Positions 9,605 to 18,756 of a DNA stretch of 64,000 bases are shown here, one piece after another. A model generated the notes under the pieces. The model worked only from the letters and a program-made list of their open reading frames with translations, was not told the DNA's origin and searched no databases. The position numbers were made by a program, and so were the translations under genes. Within the stretch, counting starts at the first letter, position 1, and every line of letters begins with the position of its first letter. The DNA is from Ferirhizobium litorale (GTDB lineage: Bacteria; Pseudomonadota; Alphaproteobacteria; Rhizobiales; Rhizobiaceae): the NCBI GenBank assembly GCA_030028905.1, contig JALDYZ010000006.1:204488-268487 (forward strand). The letters run 5' to 3'.

Positions 9605-9698
9605 GATCCGCAAGACGGCCCTTCGCTGATTTTGCGGATCGACGTTGTCCAGCTGCTCCAACGCGGCCGGATAGGGAGTGGCGTGTTTGCGCCGCTCC
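9605..9698 (+). other. Two intercistronic hairpins between ytfQ and ytfR
   Basis: Two separate stem-loops lie in the 194-base gap. The first pairs GATCCGCAA (9605-9613) with TTGCGGATC (9632-9640) around an 18-base loop. The second pairs GGAGTGGCG (9675-9683) with CGCCGCTCC (9690-9698), with one G-T pair and a six-base loop. Neither has a following T run, so they look like mRNA-stabilising or processing structures that would allow much more binding protein than ATPase and permease, a known pattern in ABC importer operons. Confidence 0.6.
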
Positions 9699-9786
9699 TG
9701 CATCCATCGATATCGTCTGGTGTGGTCGTCGTTCATCACGGTAATTCCCGTGCGGCATCGCAGCAGCGTTGCAGGGCAATTCCACC

Positions 9787-11307
9787 ATGGCTGACCATTC
9801 CGCAGACATTCTCGTCGCCTCAGAGATCTGCAAGAGCTTCCCCGGTGCCAAGGCGCTCGACAATGTGAGCTTTTCCCTCAGGGCGGGCGAGGTGCATGCG
9901 CTGCTCGGCGAAAATGGAGCCGGCAAATCCACCCTGATCAAGTGTATGACCGGCGCCTATGCCCGCGACAGCGGCGCGTTGATGCTTTCCGGATCGACGA
10001 TAGATCCTCGCGACACGCTGGCGGCGCAGCAACTCGGCATCGGCACGGTCTACCAGGAAGTCAACCTGCTACCCAATCTCAGCGTGGCGGAAAATCTGTA
10101 CCTCGGACGGCAGCCGCGACGCTTCGGGTTGACGGACAACCGCCGGATGAACCGGCAGGCGCGCGAACTTTTGAACGGCTACGGCATCGACATCGACGTG
10201 ACGGCGCAGCTCGACCGTTACTCGGTGGCGATCCAGCAGGTAATCGCGATCGCCCGGGCCGTCGACCTGTCCGGCAAGGTCCTGATCCTCGACGAACCGA
10301 CCGCCAGCCTCGACAGTCACGAGGTCGCGATGCTCTTCAATGTCGTGCGGTCATTGAAGAAGCGCGGACTTGGAATTGTATTCATTACGCATTTTCTGGA
10401 GCAGGTCTATGAGATCAGCGACCGGATCACGGTGCTGCGCAACGGCCGGCTGGTGGGTACGCATGACACTGCCGAGCTTCCCAGGAAACAACTGATCTCG
10501 CTGATGCTTGGGCGCGAACTGGCGCAGACGGAACATCTGGCGCGCATGACCAGCGCTAACGCCGGTGAGATCCGTTTCAGGTTCTCGAATTTTGGAAAAC
10601 GTGGTAAAATCAAGCCGTTCGACATCGACGTTAAAGCCGGGGAGGTTATTGGCGTGGCTGGGCTGCTGGGGTCAGGGCGGACGGAGACCGCCGAAGTTCT
10701 TTTCGGCGTCGACCACGCCGACAGCGGGAGGGCCGAGATCGATGGCAAGCCGGTGCGGATCGGCAGCCCGCGGGCCGCGATCGAGCACGGTTTCGGCTTC
10801 TGCCCGGAGGATCGCAAGAGCGACGGGATTATTGGGGACCTATCAATCCGCGAAAACATCGCGCTAGCCCTGCAGGCCCGCCGCGGCTGGTCGCGGCCGC
10901 TCTCGCGCGCCGCACAGAACGAACTGGCGGATCGCTATATCAAGGCGCTCGACATCCGCACCACCGACCGGGAGAAGGCCATCCGCCTGCTCTCGGGCGG
11001 CAACCAGCAGAAAGTCATTCTTGCGCGCTGGCTTGCGACCAATCCGCAATTCCTGATCCTCGACGAACCGACGCGCGGCATCGACGTCGGTGCGCATGCC
11101 GAGATCATCCGGCTGATCGAAGATCTCTGCGACCAGGGAATGTCGCTGCTGGTCATTTCGTCGGAACTGGAAGAACTGGTGGCCTATAGCTCGCGGATCA
11201 TCGTGCTGCGCGATCGCGAACATGTCGCAGAATTGCAAGGCGAGCGGATATCCGCGGGAGCCATCGTCGAGGCTATTGCCGCATCGCGACTTCCGGAGGA
11301 CGCATGA
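9787..11307 (+). CDS. ytfR: Sugar ABC importer dual ATPase, galactofuranose type
   Basis: A 506-residue cytoplasmic protein with two ABC ATPase domains, as in RbsA/XylG/YtfR. The first has Walker A GENGAGKSTL, a variant signature (YSVAIQQVIAIARA) and Walker B VLILDEPTASLD; the second has AGLLGSGRTE in the Walker A place, signature LSGGNQQKVILARWL and Walker B FLILDEPTRGIDVG. The frame is open from a TTG 18 bases upstream, but the ATG at 9787, preceded by GCAGGGCAA, fits better. The last four bases overlap ytfT. It energises uptake of the sugar delivered by YtfQ. Confidence 0.92.
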   Translation: MADHSADILVASEICKSFPGAKALDNVSFSLRAGEVHALLGENGAGKSTLIKCMTGAYARDSGALMLSGSTIDPRDTLAAQQLGIGTVYQEVNLLPNLSVAENLYLGRQPRRFGLTDNRRMNRQARELLNGYGIDIDVTAQLDRYSVAIQQVIAIARAVDLSGKVLILDEPTASLDSHEVAMLFNVVRSLKKRGLGIVFITHFLEQVYEISDRITVLRNGRLVGTHDTAELPRKQLISLMLGRELAQTEHLARMTSANAGEIRFRFSNFGKRGKIKPFDIDVKAGEVIGVAGLLGSGRTETAEVLFGVDHADSGRAEIDGKPVRIGSPRAAIEHGFGFCPEDRKSDGIIGDLSIRENIALALQARRGWSRPLSRAAQNELADRYIKALDIRTTDREKAIRLLSGGNQQKVILARWLATNPQFLILDEPTRGIDVGAHAEIIRLIEDLCDQGMSLLVISSELEELVAYSSRIIVLRDREHVAELQGERISAGAIVEAIAASRLPEDA

Positions 11308-12317
11308 ACCAGGATCTCAAGGCGCTGCTTGTGCGCCTGTCGCCGCAATTGATCGCTTTGGCATCGATTTTGCTGCTTATATTCATGATGTTCCCGAGTT
11401 TCTTTAACATCGGAATTCAAAACGGTCGGCTGTATGGCAGCCTGATCGACGTGCTGAATCGCGGTGCGCCGGTGGCGCTGATCGCGATCGGGATGACGCT
11501 GGTGATCGCCACCAAGGGTATCGACCTCTCGGTCGGTGCCGTCATTGCGATTACCGGTGCGGTTGCCGCCTCCTCGGCGGTCGCCGGGAATTCACTTGCC
11601 TACACCATCGTGCTTGCCCTCGGCACCGGCCTTCTTTGCGGTCTCTGGAACGGAGCGCTTGTGGCTTTGCTCGGGATCCAACCGATCATCGCGACGCTGG
11701 TGCTCATGGTGGCCGGGCGCGGCATTGCGCAATTGATCACAGAGGGTGCTATCCTGACGTTCAACGACGAGGGACTGATCTTCTTCGGCAGCGGCAGCCT
11801 GGCCTTTCTACCGATGCCGGTAGTGATCTGGGTCGTCTTCGGGCTGCTGGTAGCATTGGTCGTCCGGCGCACCGCGCTCGGCATGCTGGTCGAGGCGATT
11901 GGCATCAATCGGCGCGCCAGCATGCTTTCCGGTGTGCGTACCTCGGTCCTGCTGATGGCCGTCTACGCTTTGAGCGGATTGAGTGCGGCGATTGCCGGGG
12001 TCATCGTCGCGGCAGACATCAGGGGAGCCGACGCAAACAACGCCGGGCTCTGGCTGGAACTGGACGCCATCCTGGCGGTGGTCGTGGGCGGCAATTCGCT
12101 GCTTGGCGGGCGGTTCAGCATTCTCGGGTCGCTGATCGGCGCGATGATCATCCAGGCGGTAAACACCGGCATCCTGCTGTCCGGCTTCCCACCGGAGTTC
12201 AACCTGATTATCAAGGCCGCCATCATCGTGGTGATCCTGATGATCCAGTCTCCGCGGGCGGCGACGCTGCTCGAATTCTTCCGCAAGGCACCTGAAAGCG
12301 TGAAAGAGCGTACCTGA
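11304..12317 (+). CDS. ytfT: Sugar ABC importer permease 1, galactofuranose type
   Basis: A 337-residue permease of the RbsC/AraH family with about nine hydrophobic segments. The conserved block ATKGIDLSVGAVIAITGAVA (residues about 69-88) is the family signature. It overlaps ytfR by ATGA and yjfF by one base. In E. coli the YtfT-YjfF heterodimer forms the membrane channel for galactofuranose; the gene order here is the same, which supports the assignment. Confidence 0.92.
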   Translation: MNQDLKALLVRLSPQLIALASILLLIFMMFPSFFNIGIQNGRLYGSLIDVLNRGAPVALIAIGMTLVIATKGIDLSVGAVIAITGAVAASSAVAGNSLAYTIVLALGTGLLCGLWNGALVALLGIQPIIATLVLMVAGRGIAQLITEGAILTFNDEGLIFFGSGSLAFLPMPVVIWVVFGLLVALVVRRTALGMLVEAIGINRRASMLSGVRTSVLLMAVYALSGLSAAIAGVIVAADIRGADANNAGLWLELDAILAVVVGGNSLLGGRFSILGSLIGAMIIQAVNTGILLSGFPPEFNLIIKAAIIVVILMIQSPRAATLLEFFRKAPESVKERT

Positions 12318-13285
12318 TGAATTCGAAATACCTTCCGCTTATTGCGACTTCGGTAATCTTCGTCGTCGCCTATGCGCTGTGTACGATGCAGTATCCCAAC
12401 ATGCTGTCGACGCGGGTGGTTGGCAACCTCCTGACCGACAATGCGTTTCTCGGCATCGCCGCAGTCGGAATGACTTTCGTCATCCTCTCCGGCGGCATCG
12501 ACCTTTCCATGGGCTCGGTGATTGCCTTCACCGGTGTTTTCCTCGCCGTTATCCTGCAGAGCACTCCAATTCATCCGCTATTTGCATTCGTTCTCGCATT
12601 GGCAATCACCACCGCGTTCGGAGCGCTGATGGGCGCCATCATCCACTATCTCGAAATGCCGCCGTTCATCGTTACCCTTGCCGGCATGTTTCTTGCCCGC
12701 GGCATGGCGTTCGTACTTTCTATCGACAGCATCCCGGTGAACCACGATTTCTACGGCGTTCTCAACGGTCTGTACTACAGGTTGCCCGGCGGGGGCCGCC
12801 TGACGTTCATCGGCGGGCTTATGCTGTTGGTATTCCTCGCGGGCATCGTGATTGCCCATCGAACACGCTTCGGCACGAATGTCTATGCACTGGGTGGCGG
12901 TACACAGACTGCCCGCCTGATGGGCGTCCCGGTCGCACGCACGACGATCCAGATCTATGCGCTTTCCGGATTCCTTGCCGGACTTTCCGGAATCGTCTTT
13001 TCACTCTATACGTCGGCCGGATACGCGCTGGCCGCCGTCGGCGTCGAACTCGACGCCATTGCAGCCGTGGTAATCGGCGGCACGCTTCTGACGGGAGGAG
13101 CAGGCTTTGTCGGAGGAACGTTGATCGGCATACTCATCCAGGGGCTGATCCAGACCTACATCACCTTTGACGGAACGCTGTCGAGTTGGTGGACGAAGAT
13201 TCTCATCGGCTTGCTGCTGTTTGCTTTCATCCTGATGCAGAAGGGCATCCTTCTGCTATCGGGCGACAAGAGAAAATTCACCTGA
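12317..13285 (+). CDS. yjfF: Sugar ABC importer permease 2, galactofuranose type
   Basis: A 322-residue permease of the same family as the preceding one, with the signature FVILSGGIDLSMGSVIAFTG near residue 55. It starts on the last base of the ytfT stop codon. The gene is followed after 15 bases by the regulator gene, which has its own strong ribosome site, so all five genes are probably one transcript. Confidence 0.92.
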   Translation: MNSKYLPLIATSVIFVVAYALCTMQYPNMLSTRVVGNLLTDNAFLGIAAVGMTFVILSGGIDLSMGSVIAFTGVFLAVILQSTPIHPLFAFVLALAITTAFGALMGAIIHYLEMPPFIVTLAGMFLARGMAFVLSIDSIPVNHDFYGVLNGLYYRLPGGGRLTFIGGLMLLVFLAGIVIAHRTRFGTNVYALGGGTQTARLMGVPVARTTIQIYALSGFLAGLSGIVFSLYTSAGYALAAVGVELDAIAAVVIGGTLLTGGAGFVGGTLIGILIQGLIQTYITFDGTLSSWWTKILIGLLLFAFILMQKGILLLSGDKRKFT

Positions 13286-13300
13286 GGGAGGAAACGCCTG

Positions 13301-14053
13301 TTGCGCCACAGAATGCTTGAGACACGCAAACCGGGAAGAGGCTCGCGAACCAGCCACGCGCATGTGGTCGACGAGTTGGGCCGCCAGATCGTCTCGGGCG
13401 CCATGGCGGTCGGCAGCCTGCTGCCGGGCGATGCCGAACTCGCCCAGCGTTTCAAGGTGTCGCGGACGGTGCTGCGCGAGACGATGAAGACGCTCGCCGC
13501 CAAGGGCCTGATCGTGCCGCGGGCACGTGTCGGCACGCGGGTCACCGGCAAGAACCTGTGGAACATGTTCGACAGCGACGTCATCAACTGGCATTTCGAG
13601 GGCGGCGTCAACGAGGAGTTTTTGCTGCATCTCTATGACGTGCGACTCGCTTTCGAGCCGTTCGCCGCCGGACTTGTCGCGGAAAGGGCGACCGAGGAGG
13701 ATATCGCCCGCCTTCGGCACTTGGCAAAGCGGATGGGTGACGCGGGCCACACGGTGGACAGTCTGGCGCTCGCCGACCTCGAGTTTCACCTCGCCATCGC
13801 AGAATTCTCGCGCAACCCGTTCATGCGAACGGTCGGCAGCCTCATCGAGGCGGCACTGGTCGGCATGTTCCGCTTGAGTTCGCCGTCTTCTCAAGACGAA
13901 CTCGGTATTGGCGACGTATCGCTGACACACATGCGGATCGTCGACGCCATCGCCGCCCGTGATCCGGAGGCGGCAAAGAAGGCGATGGAGCATGTCATAA
14001 TCGTCGGCCGCGACCACATCAGGGAAAATTTCGCGCGCGTCGCGATCGGTTAG
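13301..14053 (+). CDS. FadR/GntR family transcriptional regulator
   Basis: A 250-residue regulator. The N-terminal winged helix-turn-helix (about residues 18-85) shows the GntR pattern, with LPGDAELAQRFKVSRTVLRE as the recognition region. The C-terminal all-helical FadR (FCD) domain includes ALADLEFHLAIAEFSRNPFM and the late THMRIVDAI segment, supplying Asp and His residues that bind metal or ligand in this family. The TTG at 13301 is favoured over the ATG twelve bases later because GGGAGGA sits nine bases ahead of it. Its place at the end of the ytfQRT-yjfF operon suggests that it controls that importer in response to the sugar or a catabolite. Confidence 0.88.
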   Translation: MRHRMLETRKPGRGSRTSHAHVVDELGRQIVSGAMAVGSLLPGDAELAQRFKVSRTVLRETMKTLAAKGLIVPRARVGTRVTGKNLWNMFDSDVINWHFEGGVNEEFLLHLYDVRLAFEPFAAGLVAERATEEDIARLRHLAKRMGDAGHTVDSLALADLEFHLAIAEFSRNPFMRTVGSLIEAALVGMFRLSSPSSQDELGIGDVSLTHMRIVDAIAARDPEAAKKAMEHVIIVGRDHIRENFARVAIG

Positions 14054-14140
14054 GCCGCCGCCCTTCTTGAAACCGACTACCACCACATTCCATGCCATCG
14101 GTCGACGCCCGATCCGGTGCTTGCGGCAGTTTGGCCGCCC

Positions 14141-14170
14141 TTGAGAATCCGCCGCGCAAGCTGCTATGAC
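14141..14170 (+). promoter_or_regulatory. Candidate housekeeping promoter for glmU
   Basis: TTGAGA and TATGAC are separated by 18 bases, 62 bases upstream of the glmU start, inside the 178-base gap after the regulator gene. Nothing else was seen in that gap. The match is reasonable but not decisive. Confidence 0.35.
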
Positions 14171-14231
14171 ACGACCACCAACCGCATCACCGCGCGCAAC
14201 CGGCGCGCCCAGGGAATTTTCGGAGCCGATC

Positions 14232-15593
14232 ATGGAACGCAGTTGCCTTGCCGTCATCCTCGCCGCCGGCGAAAGCACGCGGATGAAATCGAACATGTCG
14301 AAGGTGCTGCACAAGGTGGCCAATCGCCCGATGATCGCCCACGTCATGGAAGCGGTCGGCCGCGCGGATGTCGCCTCCGCAGCCGTCGTCGTCGGGCGTG
14401 ACGCCGAAAAGGTCATAAGGGCAGCCACGATCCCGGGGATCGAGGTGGAATCCTATCTCCAGACCGAACGCCTCGGTACGGGCCATGCCGTTCTGGCTGC
14501 CCGCGAGGCGATCGCGCGCGGCTACGACGATATTCTCGTTGCCTATGGCGACGTGCCGCTGATCACCGAGGCACCGTTGATCGCGGCAAGGCAGGGGCTG
14601 GCCGCCGGTAACGATGTCGTGGTCATCGGCTTCCACACTGATCGACCGACCGGCTATGGCCGCCTGATCGTGGACGATGGCGAACTGCTCGCGATTCGCG
14701 AGGAGAAGGACGCGACGGAGAGCGAACGGGCGATCAACTGGTGCAACAGCGGCCTGATGGCGATCAACGGCCGCAAGGCGCTCGATTTGCTCGGCCGCAT
14801 CGGCAACAACAATGCCAAGGGCGAATACTATCTCACCGACCTCGTGGAGATCGTCCGCTCGCTCGGCGGCCATGCGATCGCCGTCGATGCGCCGGAACAG
14901 GAGACGATGGGCTGCAACAACCGGGCGGAACTCGCCGTGGTCGAGCGTCTCTGGCAGGAGCGCCGCCGCCACGAGCTGATGCTCTCGGGCGTCACGATGA
15001 TCGCACCCGAAACAGTGTTCCTTTCCTATGATACCAAGATCGGGCGCGATGCCATCATCGAGCCGAACGTCGTTTTCGGACCCGGCGTCAGCATAGAAGG
15101 CGCGGCGGTCATCCACTCCTTCAGCCATATCGAAGGTGCCGAGGTGATGGCAGAGGCGGAAGTCGGACCCTATGCGCGGCTGCGTCCGGGCGCGCGCCTT
15201 GCCGAGCATTCCAAGGTCGGCAATTTCTGCGAAGTGAAGAAGGCTGACATCGGCGTCGGCGCCAAAGTCAACCATCTGACCTATATAGGTGATTCGATCG
15301 TCGGCGCGGGCAGCAACATCGGGGCGGGGACGATCACCTGCAACTATGACGGCGTCAACAAGCACGAGACCCGGATCGGCGAACGGGTGTTCGTCGGTTC
15401 CAACACTGCCCTGGTTGCACCCGTATCCATCGGCGACGATGCCTTGATCGCGTCGGGAAGCGTCATCACCGCGGACGTCCCGGCCGATGCGCTGGCTTTC
15501 GGGCGCGCGCGCCAGGAGATCAAGCCCGGACGGGCCAAGCTCATCCGCGCCCGCAACATGGCCATCAAGGCAGCCAAGCAGCCGAAAGGCTGA
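14232..15593 (+). CDS. glmU: Bifunctional N-acetylglucosamine-1-phosphate uridyltransferase / glucosamine-1-phosphate acetyltransferase
   Basis: A 453-residue enzyme making UDP-GlcNAc for peptidoglycan and lipopolysaccharide. The N-terminal pyrophosphorylase domain begins with [15 protein letters not shown], the nucleotide loop, and contains the product-site block GDVPLI. From about residue 255 the left-handed beta-helix repeats follow, with the acetyltransferase residues in [19 protein letters not shown] and [13 protein letters not shown]. The frame is open 66 bases further upstream, but the ATG at 14232 matches the family start and length and has CGGAGC before it. glmS, which supplies glucosamine-6-phosphate, is next. 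Confidence 0.96.
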   Translation: MERSCLAVILAAGESTRMKSNMSKVLHKVANRPMIAHVMEAVGRADVASAAVVVGRDAEKVIRAATIPGIEVESYLQTERLGTGHAVLAAREAIARGYDDILVAYGDVPLITEAPLIAARQGLAAGNDVVVIGFHTDRPTGYGRLIVDDGELLAIREEKDATESERAINWCNSGLMAINGRKALDLLGRIGNNNAKGEYYLTDLVEIVRSLGGHAIAVDAPEQETMGCNNRAELAVVERLWQERRRHELMLSGVTMIAPETVFLSYDTKIGRDAIIEPNVVFGPGVSIEGAAVIHSFSHIEGAEVMAEAEVGPYARLRPGARLAEHSKVGNFCEVKKADIGVGAKVNHLTYIGDSIVGAGSNIGAGTITCNYDGVNKHETRIGERVFVGSNTALVAPVSIGDDALIASGSVITADVPADALAFGRARQEIKPGRAKLIRARNMAIKAAKQPKG

Positions 15594-15702
15594 GCATTTT
15601 TCGGCCGTTACCTTGCGAAACCGAAAGTGACTGGCGCGGCAATTGCGCATTGCACAAAATAAGTTAGGACTGCCTGCAATCAGCAGGGCTTTGGAGGCGT
15701 GT

Positions 15703-17529
15703 ATGTGCGGCATCGTGGGAATCATCGGCAATCAACCGGTCGCAGGGAGACTGGTCGACGCTCTGAAGCGGCTCGAATACCGTGGCTACGATTCGGCCGG
15801 CGTCGCCACCATTCATCGCGGCGTGATGGATCGCCGACGCGCGGAAGGTAAGCTTTTCAACCTTGAGAAGAGGTTGTCGGAAGAGCCGCTGGAAGGCGAG
15901 GTGGGGATCGCCCACACACGCTGGGCGACGCACGGCGTTCCGAACGAAACAAATGCGCATCCGCATGTGGTCGACGGAGTGGCAGTCGTCCACAATGGTA
16001 TCATCGAGAACTTCTTCGAGTTGAAGGACGAACTTGGCGCCGAGGGCGCGACATTCGCCACCCAGACCGATACCGAGGTCGTTGCCCAGTTGCTTGCAAA
16101 GTATCTTCGCGAAGGCCTGGATAACCGTGCAGCGATGCTGAAGATGCTGAACACCGTCTCCGGCGCCTATGCCCTGGCCGTCATGTTCAAGAACGACCCG
16201 GGTACGATCATGGCGGCCCGCTCCGGCCCGCCGCTTGCGATCGGTCATGGCCGCGGCGAGATGTTCCTGGGCTCGGACGCGATCGCGCTTTCGCCGTTCA
16301 CCAACGAGATCACCTACCTCCACGATGGCGACTGTGCCGTCATTTCCCAGGGCTCGGTCGAAATCCTCGACTTTTCCGGCAACCCGGTGAGCCGGCCGCG
16401 GCAGATTTCCCAGGCATCGGCGTTCATGGTCGACAAGGGCAACCACCGGCACTTCATGGAGAAGGAAATCCACGAGCAGCCGGAGGTCATCTCCCACGCC
16501 CTTGGGCACTACGTAAATTTTGCCACCAACTCCATCAGTCCGAGTGCAACGGAAATCGATTTCAAGGACATTCCAAGCCTTGCGATCTCCGCCTGCGGCA
16601 CCGCCTACCTCGCCGGCCTCGTCGGAAAATACTGGTTCGAGCGCTACGCCCGGCTTCCGGTCGAGATCGATGTGGCCTCGGAATTCCGCTACCGGGAAAT
16701 GCCTCTTTCGCCAAACCAGGCAGCACTGTTTATCTCCCAGTCCGGCGAGACTGCCGACACGCTGGCGTCTCTTCGCTACTGCAAGGAAAACGGCCTGAAG
16801 ATCGGCGCGGTCGTCAACGTGCGCGAATCGACCATTGCCCGCGAATCCGATGCCGTCTATCCGATCCTGGCCGGGCCGGAGATCGGCGTTGCCTCGACAA
16901 AGGCCTTTACCTGCCAGCTTGCCGTCCTCGCGTCGCTGGCGATCGGCGCCGGCCGGGCCAGAGGAACGCTTTCGGTTGCGCAGGAGCAGGAACTGGTGCG
17001 CCACTTGACCGAAATTCCGCGCATCATGGCGCACGTGCTCAACCTCATCCAGCCGCAGATGGAGCAGCTTTCCCGAGACCTCTCGAAGTGCAAGGACGTG
17101 CTCTATCTCGGCCGCGGCACGAGCTATCCGCTGGCACTCGAAGGCGCGTTGAAGCTCAAGGAGATTTCCTACATCCACGCCGAGGGCTACGCCGCCGGTG
17201 AGTTGAAACATGGGCCGATCGCGCTGATCGACGAGAACATGCCGGTCATTGTCATTGCGCCCTACGACCGCTTCTTCGAGAAGACGGTATCGAACATGCA
17301 GGAAGTCGCCGCACGCGGCGGTCGCATCATTTTCATCACCGACGAACGCGGCGCCGCCGCATCGAAGCTGCCGACCATGGCGACCATAACCTTGCCCGAC
17401 GTCAACGAGATCATCGCACCGATGATCTTTTCGTTGCCGATTCAACTGCTCGCCTATCACACCGCTGTGTTCATGGGCACCGACGTCGACCAGCCGCGCA
17501 ACCTGGCGAAATCGGTGACGGTGGAGTGA
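15703..17529 (+). CDS. glmS: Glutamine:fructose-6-phosphate aminotransferase (isomerizing)
   Basis: A 608-residue enzyme that makes glucosamine-6-phosphate from fructose-6-phosphate and glutamine. The start is fixed by MCGIVGIIG: after Met removal Cys1 is the glutaminase nucleophile, so the longer open frame from 15643 is not used; TTGGAGG lies just upstream. The class II glutaminase domain covers about residues 1-235, followed by two SIS sugar-isomerase domains (SACGTAYLAGL, ISQSGETADTL and later LGRGTSYPLALEGALKLKE), ending with the conserved NLAKSVTVE tail. No glmS ribozyme was seen, as expected for a Gram-negative. Confidence 0.97.
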   Translation: MCGIVGIIGNQPVAGRLVDALKRLEYRGYDSAGVATIHRGVMDRRRAEGKLFNLEKRLSEEPLEGEVGIAHTRWATHGVPNETNAHPHVVDGVAVVHNGIIENFFELKDELGAEGATFATQTDTEVVAQLLAKYLREGLDNRAAMLKMLNTVSGAYALAVMFKNDPGTIMAARSGPPLAIGHGRGEMFLGSDAIALSPFTNEITYLHDGDCAVISQGSVEILDFSGNPVSRPRQISQASAFMVDKGNHRHFMEKEIHEQPEVISHALGHYVNFATNSISPSATEIDFKDIPSLAISACGTAYLAGLVGKYWFERYARLPVEIDVASEFRYREMPLSPNQAALFISQSGETADTLASLRYCKENGLKIGAVVNVRESTIARESDAVYPILAGPEIGVASTKAFTCQLAVLASLAIGAGRARGTLSVAQEQELVRHLTEIPRIMAHVLNLIQPQMEQLSRDLSKCKDVLYLGRGTSYPLALEGALKLKEISYIHAEGYAAGELKHGPIALIDENMPVIVIAPYDRFFEKTVSNMQEVAARGGRIIFITDERGAAASKLPTMATITLPDVNEIIAPMIFSLPIQLLAYHTAVFMGTDVDQPRNLAKSVTVE

Positions 17530-18020
17530 TGATCCGACCTGAAAAGCCGGAGGACGCCGCGGCAATCCATCGCCTGACGGAGATTGCATTCAAGGACGCG
17601 CCCCATAGCGACGGTACCGAGCACCTTATCGTCGATCGGTTGCGGATGGCCGGTGCGTTGACGCTGTCGCTCGTGGCCGTCGAGGCGGGAGAGGTCGTCG
17701 GCCACGTCGCATTCTCACCGGTGCAGATTTCCAGCGGGGAAGATGGATGGTACGGCCTGGGTCCTGTCTCGGTCCTGCCGGCACTCCAGCGCCAGGGCAT
17801 CGGCAGCGCGCTGATCCGCCAGGGTCTATCCGACCTGAGCGTGCTCGGCGCCAGGGGCTGCGTCCTGCTTGGTAATCCCGGATACTATGAACGTTTCGGC
17901 TTTGAAGCGGACCCTAACTTGACTCTGGCGGACGTCCCGCCCGAGTATTTCTTGCGTAAGGCGTTTTCGCCGGTTTACGCAGGCGGCGCTGTTACCTATC
18001 ATCCCGGCTTCTACGGCTGA
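17529..18020 (+). CDS. GNAT family N-acetyltransferase
   Basis: A 163-residue acetyltransferase-like protein. The acetyl-CoA pyrophosphate loop is visible as LPALQRQGIGSALIRQGL at about residues 82-99, and the segment GNPGYYERFGF follows, as in the YhbS (COG3153) group. The substrate is unknown; members modify small molecules or proteins. A GTG one codon earlier is also possible, but the ATG that shares its first base with the end of the glmS stop codon, preceded by GGTGGAG, is preferred. It is translationally linked to glmS. Confidence 0.82.
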   Translation: MIRPEKPEDAAAIHRLTEIAFKDAPHSDGTEHLIVDRLRMAGALTLSLVAVEAGEVVGHVAFSPVQISSGEDGWYGLGPVSVLPALQRQGIGSALIRQGLSDLSVLGARGCVLLGNPGYYERFGFEADPNLTLADVPPEYFLRKAFSPVYAGGAVTYHPGFYG

Positions 18021-18042
18021 GATTCTCGCCGGCTGGGTGTTC

Positions 18043-18747
18043 ATGACGACGGAAAACCGACTTTCGATCGCGATGCGGATGCGCAACAACTTCTTGACGG
18101 GGTTGATCATTTGCGCGCCTGTGGCCATCACCATCTGGCTGACCTGGACGTTCATTCACTGGGCGGACAGTTGGGTCAAGCCCTACATTCCCAACCGGTA
18201 CAATCCCGAGAGCTACCTGCAATTCGCCATACCGGGATTCGGGCTGCTGATCGCAGTGGTGATCATCACGCTGGTCGGCTTTCTGGGCAAGAACCTCATC
18301 GGGCGCTCGATCGTCAACTTCGGCGAGTCAATCCTCCACCGCATGCCGCTTGTTCGCAGTATTTACAAGAGCTTGAAGCAGATCTTTGAAACGGTGCTGA
18401 AGGAAGAGTCGACCTCCTTCAAGAAGGTGGGTCTCATCGAGTATCCGAGCCCGGGCCTTTGGTCGCTGGTCTTCATCTCCACCGACGTGCAAGGCGAATT
18501 GAAGGTCCGCTTCAACGAACTCGGCCACGCGATGGTCACGGTATTCCTGCCGCCGACACCGGTGCCGACCGCCGGCTTCCTACTGTTCGTACCACGGGAA
18601 AAGATCGTATTGCTGGACATGTCGACGGAAGAGGCCGCCAAGCTTTTGATTTCCGGCGGCCTGATCACGCCCGATTACCCGCCGGTGAAGAAACCGAGGG
18701 AAAAGGCTTTTACCATGAAGCTGAACAAGCACCCCGAGGAGCTTTGA
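18043..18747 (+). CDS. DUF502 family membrane protein
   Basis: A 234-residue protein with two strong hydrophobic segments (about residues 17-40 and 60-84) followed by a soluble domain. The pattern MRMRNNFLTGLIICAPVAIT, then RMPLVRSIYKSLKQI, PTPVPTAGFLLFVPRE and DMSTEEAAKLLISGG, is that of DUF502, a family common in alphaproteobacteria whose biochemical role is not established. A GTG six bases upstream is an alternative start. It ends ten bases before the convergent end of recG. Confidence 0.85.
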   Translation: MTTENRLSIAMRMRNNFLTGLIICAPVAITIWLTWTFIHWADSWVKPYIPNRYNPESYLQFAIPGFGLLIAVVIITLVGFLGKNLIGRSIVNFGESILHRMPLVRSIYKSLKQIFETVLKEESTSFKKVGLIEYPSPGLWSLVFISTDVQGELKVRFNELGHAMVTVFLPPTPVPTAGFLLFVPREKIVLLDMSTEEAAKLLISGGLITPDYPPVKKPREKAFTMKLNKHPEEL

Positions 18748-18756
18748 CACCTCGTC

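Noticed and set aside
15594..15702. glmS ribozyme or other riboswitch ahead of glmS
   Set aside because: The 109-base leader is too short and shows no matching structure; such ribozymes are known from Gram-positives.
14187..17589. Long open frames antisense to glmU (514 codons) and glmS (641 codons)
   Set aside because: They mirror the codon pattern of the true genes in a high-GC genome, have no ribosome sites and no recognisable domains; glmU and glmS explain the region fully.
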